Source: Lachnospiraceae bacterium UBA7026 (lineage in GTDB: Bacteria > Bacillota > Clostridia > Lachnospirales > Lachnospiraceae). Taken from it: 6,080 nucleotides of DNA. The notes under the pieces are model-generated. The model had not been told where the DNA came from, did not search any database, and worked only from the letters and a program-made list of their open reading frames with translations. Position 1 is the stretch's first letter. Each line of letters begins with the position of its first letter. The position numbers and the translations under genes were made by a program. The stretch spans positions 1 to 6,080 of the forward strand of contig DLBH01000052.1 in NCBI GenBank assembly GCA_002494165.1, read 5' to 3'. Below are positions 3,096 through 6,080 of this stretch, in pieces.

Positions 3096-6080
3096 CTATC
3101 CCTGGCCTTCCTCCTGCTTCATTCGTTTGACCGCTGTGGACAGCATCAGTTTGATCCGGTTGATCTGGTTGACCTCACTGGCGCCGGGATCATAGTCGAT
3201 GGCCACGATGTTGGATTCAGGATATTTTCTCCTCAGTTCCTTGATGACGCCCTTTCCCACCACATGGTTGGGAAGACAGGCAAAGGGCTGGGTGCAGACG
3301 ATGTTGGGGGCGCCCGCATGGATCAGTTCTACCATTTCTCCCGTCAGGAACCAGCCTTCTCCGGTCTGGTTGCCCAGGGATACAATGGGCTTGGCGTACT
3401 CAGCCAGCTGGGAGATCTTGGGCGGGGGATCGAAGCGGCTGCTCTGCTCCAGCTCTTTTCTCATAAAGCCCCGGTAGGTCTCTAAGAATTGGATGAGCAT
3501 GTTGAGGAGCCGTGCGTTTTTCCGGGACTTGCCCAGGAATTCTGCCTTGAAATTGCTATTGTAGAAGGAGTAGAACATAAAGTCCATAAGGTCAGGCATG
3601 ACAGCCTCGGCCCCCTCTCTCTCCAGTAGGTCGACCAGATGGTTGTTGGCGTCGGGCAGGAACTTGACCAGGATCTCTCCCACGATACCTACCCGGGGCT
3701 TCCTGCCTTCATGGATAGGCAGCCGGTCAAAGTCCTGGATGATTCCTTTTATATTTTTCCGGAACTCGCCGTAGCGGGCCTTTTCCAAGGACTTGACGCA
3801 GCGCTTCTTCCAAACCTGGTGAAGGTGGTTGGCTGATCCTTTAATCTTTTCATAGGGCCTTACCCGGTAGAGAACCCTCATAAAGAGGTCTCCGTAGGTG
3901 ACGGCCTGGAAGGCCCGGATGGTCAGGCCTGGCGTGATCTTGAAGCCAGAGTTTTTCTCCAGGCCCTGGACAGACAGGGAGATGACCGGAATGTAGCCGA
4001 AGCCGTTCTTTTCCAAAGCCCGGCGGATAAAGCCGATATAGTTGGTGGCCCTGCAGCCGCCTCCGGTCTGGGTGATCATGACAGCCGTCTTATCCAGGTT
4101 ATATTTGCCGGAGGTGAGGGCATTCATAATCTGGCCGACCACGATCAGAGAGGGGTAGCAGGCGTCGTTATTCACATATTTAAGGCCCGTATTGACCGCT
4201 TCTTTACCCATCTCGGGAAGGAATTCCACCCGGTAGCCGGAATGGGAAAATGCCGGCTTAAACAAGTCGAAATGGATGGGGGACATCTGGGGAATCAGGA
4301 TGGTATATTCTTCCTTCATCTTTTTGGTGAACTCCACCTTTTCGATACGGGCGGGAACCGGTGCCGGCTCAATCTTGTGACGGTTACGGATCTTTACCGC
4401 GGCGATCAGGGACCGGATCCGGATTCTGGCGGCGCCTAAATTGTTGACCTCGTCAATCTTAAGAACTGTGTAAAGCCGGCCGGAACGGGTCATGATATCA
4501 TTGACCTGGTCCGTGGTTACCGCATCCAGGCCGCAGCCGAAGGAGTTGAGCTGGATGACTTCCAGCTGTTTATTCTTCTTGGCATAGTTGGCTGCCCCAT
4601 AGAGTCTGGAATGGTACATCCACTGGTCGGAGACGATCAGGGGCCTTTCCACATTGCCCAGGTGGCAGATGGAGTCCTCGCTTAGGACAGCGATGCCAAA
4701 GGAGTTGATCAGTTCCGGTATACCGTGGTTGATCTCCGGGTCCACATGGTAGGGACGGCCGCAGAGGACGATGCCCATCTTGCCGGTCTCTGCCAGGTAG
4801 GCCAGGGTCTCCTCACCCTTGGCCTGGATATCCTTTCTCATCTGGGCCGCCTCGGCATAGGCGGCGTCTACCGCCTCACCGATTTCTTCCTGGGTCACGT
4901 CGAAATGGAGGGAGAGCTCATCAAAGAGTCTGTCCTTTAAGACTTCCGGATTATCCAGGGCCAGGAAGGGGCTGAGGAAGAGGATGGAGGGGTCTCTCAG
5001 CTCTTCCATGTTATTCTTGATGTTCTCAGCGTAGGAGGTAACGATTGGACAATTATAATGGTTGGGCGCGTCCGGGGTCAGATTCTCCTCGTAAGGGATA
5101 CAAGGATAGAAAATGGTATCGATCCCCCGTTTTAAGAGCCACATGACATGGCCGTGGGCGATCTTGGCCGGATAGCACTCGGACTCGCTGGGAATAGATT
5201 CTATTCCCAGTTCGTATATTTTCCGGGAGGACTTGGGGGAGAGCTGGACCCGGAACTTCAGTCTGGTAAAAAAGGTGAACCAGAAGGGATAGTTCTCATA
5301 GAGGTTCAGAACCCGGGGGATACCGATGGTACCCCGGACCGCCTCCTCCTTCTTCAAAGGTTTGTAATCGAAAAGCCTGTGGTACTTGTAATCATAGAGG
5401 TTGGGCACATGCTCCCTGTTTTTCTCCAGGCCCAGACCCCGCTCACAACGGTTGCCGGAGATGAACTTCCTGCCGTTTCCAAAATCATTGATGGTAAGGA
5501 TACAATGGTTATTGCAGTGCTGGCAGCGGCTCATGGAATTAGAGTATTCCAGGTTGACGATCTCATCGAGGCTGAGCATACTGGTCTCGCCAATCTCGTC
5601 CTCCCGCTCCCTGGCGATCAGAGCAGCGCCGAAGGCACCCATGATGCCCGCGATGTCAGGACGGACTGCCTTACAGCCGGAGATCCTCTCAAAGCTGCGG
5701 AGTACGGCGTCATTGTAGAAGGTTCCTCCCTGGACTACGATCTTCTTACCCAGCTGGGAAGGATCCGTCAGCTTGATGACCTTGAGTAGGGCATTCTTGA
5801 TGACAGAGTAGGCCAGTCCGGCAGAGATGTCTCCTACACTGGCACCCTCCTTCTGAGCCTGCTTAACCTTGGAATTCATAAATACGGTACAGCGGGAACC
5901 CAGGTCGATGGGGGAGGGGGCAAAGAGGGCCACCTTGGCAAAGTCTGCCACCTTGTAGTTGAGGGACTTGGCAAAGGTCTCGATAAAGGAGCCGCAGCCG
6001 GATGAACAGGCTTCATTGAGGAGGACATTGTCCACGGCGTTATTGCGGATCTTGATACATTTCATGTCCTGGCCGCCGAT
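3096..6080 (-). CDS. Giant acyl-CoA dehydratase activase/dehydratase-like fusion protein (C-terminal 994 residues)
   Basis: The 5' part lies beyond the right edge. The frame is open to 6080, whose last codons read IGGQD just before MKCIKI, the activase motif IGGQDxK; the Met at 6065 is therefore internal. Family relatives I recall are about 1400 aa, so roughly 400 residues are missing. Numbering from that Met: 1-152 is the end of a BcrAD/BadFG/HgdC-type ASKHA activase ([11 protein letters not shown] 17-27, SRCTVF 57-62, QGGTFYNDA 112-120). Cys20 and Cys59 are 39 apart, as are the 4Fe-4S ligands of HgdC. Residues 181-207 are a CxxCxxxC...C linker. Residues 247-557 are a DUF2229-like module and 587-980 an HgdB-like module; the two resemble each other. 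No membrane segment or signal is seen. In relatives such activases use ATP to drive one electron into a dehydratase; here donor and acceptor seem to share a chain. The substrate is unknown. The TAG stop is at 3096-3098. Confidence 0.88.
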   Translation of the reverse strand: MGGQDMKCIKIRNNAVDNVLLNEACSSGCGSFIETFAKSLNYKVADFAKVALFAPSPIDLGSRCTVFMNSKVKQAQKEGASVGDISAGLAYSVIKNALLKVIKLTDPSQLGKKIVVQGGTFYNDAVLRSFERISGCKAVRPDIAGIMGAFGAALIAREREDEIGETSMLSLDEIVNLEYSNSMSRCQHCNNHCILTINDFGNGRKFISGNRCERGLGLEKNREHVPNLYDYKYHRLFDYKPLKKEEAVRGTIGIPRVLNLYENYPFWFTFFTRLKFRVQLSPKSSRKIYELGIESIPSESECYPAKIAHGHVMWLLKRGIDTIFYPCIPYEENLTPDAPNHYNCPIVTSYAENIKNNMEELRDPSILFLSPFLALDNPEVLKDRLFDELSLHFDVTQEEIGEAVDAAYAEAAQMRKDIQAKGEETLAYLAETGKMGIVLCGRPYHVDPEINHGIPELINSFGIAVLSEDSICHLGNVERPLIVSDQWMYHSRLYGAANYAKKNKQLEVIQLNSFGCGLDAVTTDQVNDIMTRSGRLYTVLKIDEVNNLGAARIRIRSLIAAVKIRNRHKIEPAPVPARIEKVEFTKKMKEEYTILIPQMSPIHFDLFKPAFSHSGYRVEFLPEMGKEAVNTGLKYVNNDACYPSLIVVGQIMNALTSGKYNLDKTAVMITQTGGGCRATNYIGFIRRALEKNGFGYIPVISLSVQGLEKNSGFKITPGLTIRAFQAVTYGDLFMRVLYRVRPYEKIKGSANHLHQVWKKRCVKSLEKARYGEFRKNIKGIIQDFDRLPIHEGRKPRVGIVGEILVKFLPDANNHLVDLLEREGAEAVMPDLMDFMFYSFYNSNFKAEFLGKSRKNARLLNMLIQFLETYRGFMRKELEQSSRFDPPPKISQLAEYAKPIVSLGNQTGEGWFLTGEMVELIHAGAPNIVCTQPFACLPNHVVGKGVIKELRRKYPESNIVAIDYDPGASEVNQINRIKLMLSTAVKRMKQEEGQG

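Noticed and set aside
3083..3097. Hairpin AGGCA/TGCCT at the end of the giant gene as its terminator.
   Set aside because: Only five base pairs, overlapping the stop codon and followed on the - strand by TTT then Cs rather than a T-run; too weak to call.
3088..3195. Small + strand reading frame of 35 codons starting ATG at 3088 behind a purine-rich stretch.
   Set aside because: AAGGAG is 13 bases from the ATG, the frame is antisense to the conserved C-terminus of the giant protein, and the product has no recognisable features.
5148..5789. 213-residue + strand frame, and several shorter ones, antisense to the giant gene.
   Set aside because: They overlap well-conserved motifs of the real protein on the - strand and show no family motifs; composition shadows.

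Overview
The window reads as a chromosomal segment of an anaerobic low-to-mid-GC Firmicute, most likely a gut-type Clostridia (Lachnospiraceae-like). The grounds are AAGGAG-type ribosome sites, a clostridial-style secreted L,D-transpeptidase ending in a DPTDP motif, and a very large fused 2-hydroxyacyl-CoA dehydratase/activase-type protein of a kind I know from anaerobic clostridia. The assignment is from family resemblance only; no search was run.

Layout. Positions 1-216 hold a candidate sigma-A promoter and a GC-rich leader with no convincing gene. Next, on the + strand, come hisH (217-852) and hisF (880-1638), the two subunits of imidazole glycerol phosphate synthase, 27 bases apart. Each has an AAGGAG site and intact catalytic residues. 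The end of hisF is followed by an exact 21-base copy of its own 3' end in the same frame, then a strong intrinsic terminator (1726-1785). Between the terminator and the next gene lies a block of degenerate 22-bp tandem repeats (about 1800-1920).

The right-hand two thirds is on the - strand. Gene 1943-2941 encodes a secreted L,D-transpeptidase (YkuD fold) with an aromatic, cell-wall-binding-like N-terminal part and an unusual residue set next to the catalytic Cys. Its upstream region carries three to four copies of a 24-bp repeat, each containing an imperfect dyad, which may be a regulator-binding array. Farther upstream, and cut by the right edge of the window, is the C-terminal 994 residues of a giant multidomain protein (3096-6080). 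It contains the end of an ASKHA-type activase domain with its Fe-S cysteines, a CxxCxxxC...C linker, and two dehydratase-like modules that look like an internal duplication.

How the parts work together. HisH and HisF form one enzyme, with ammonia made by HisH channelled to HisF, and seem to be a self-contained transcription unit without hisA in between. The transpeptidase and the giant redox protein lie in the same orientation but are separated by 154 bp containing the repeat array, so they are probably separately controlled; nothing ties them functionally. The most interesting material is the giant fused protein, whose substrate is unknown, and the repeat array upstream of the transpeptidase.
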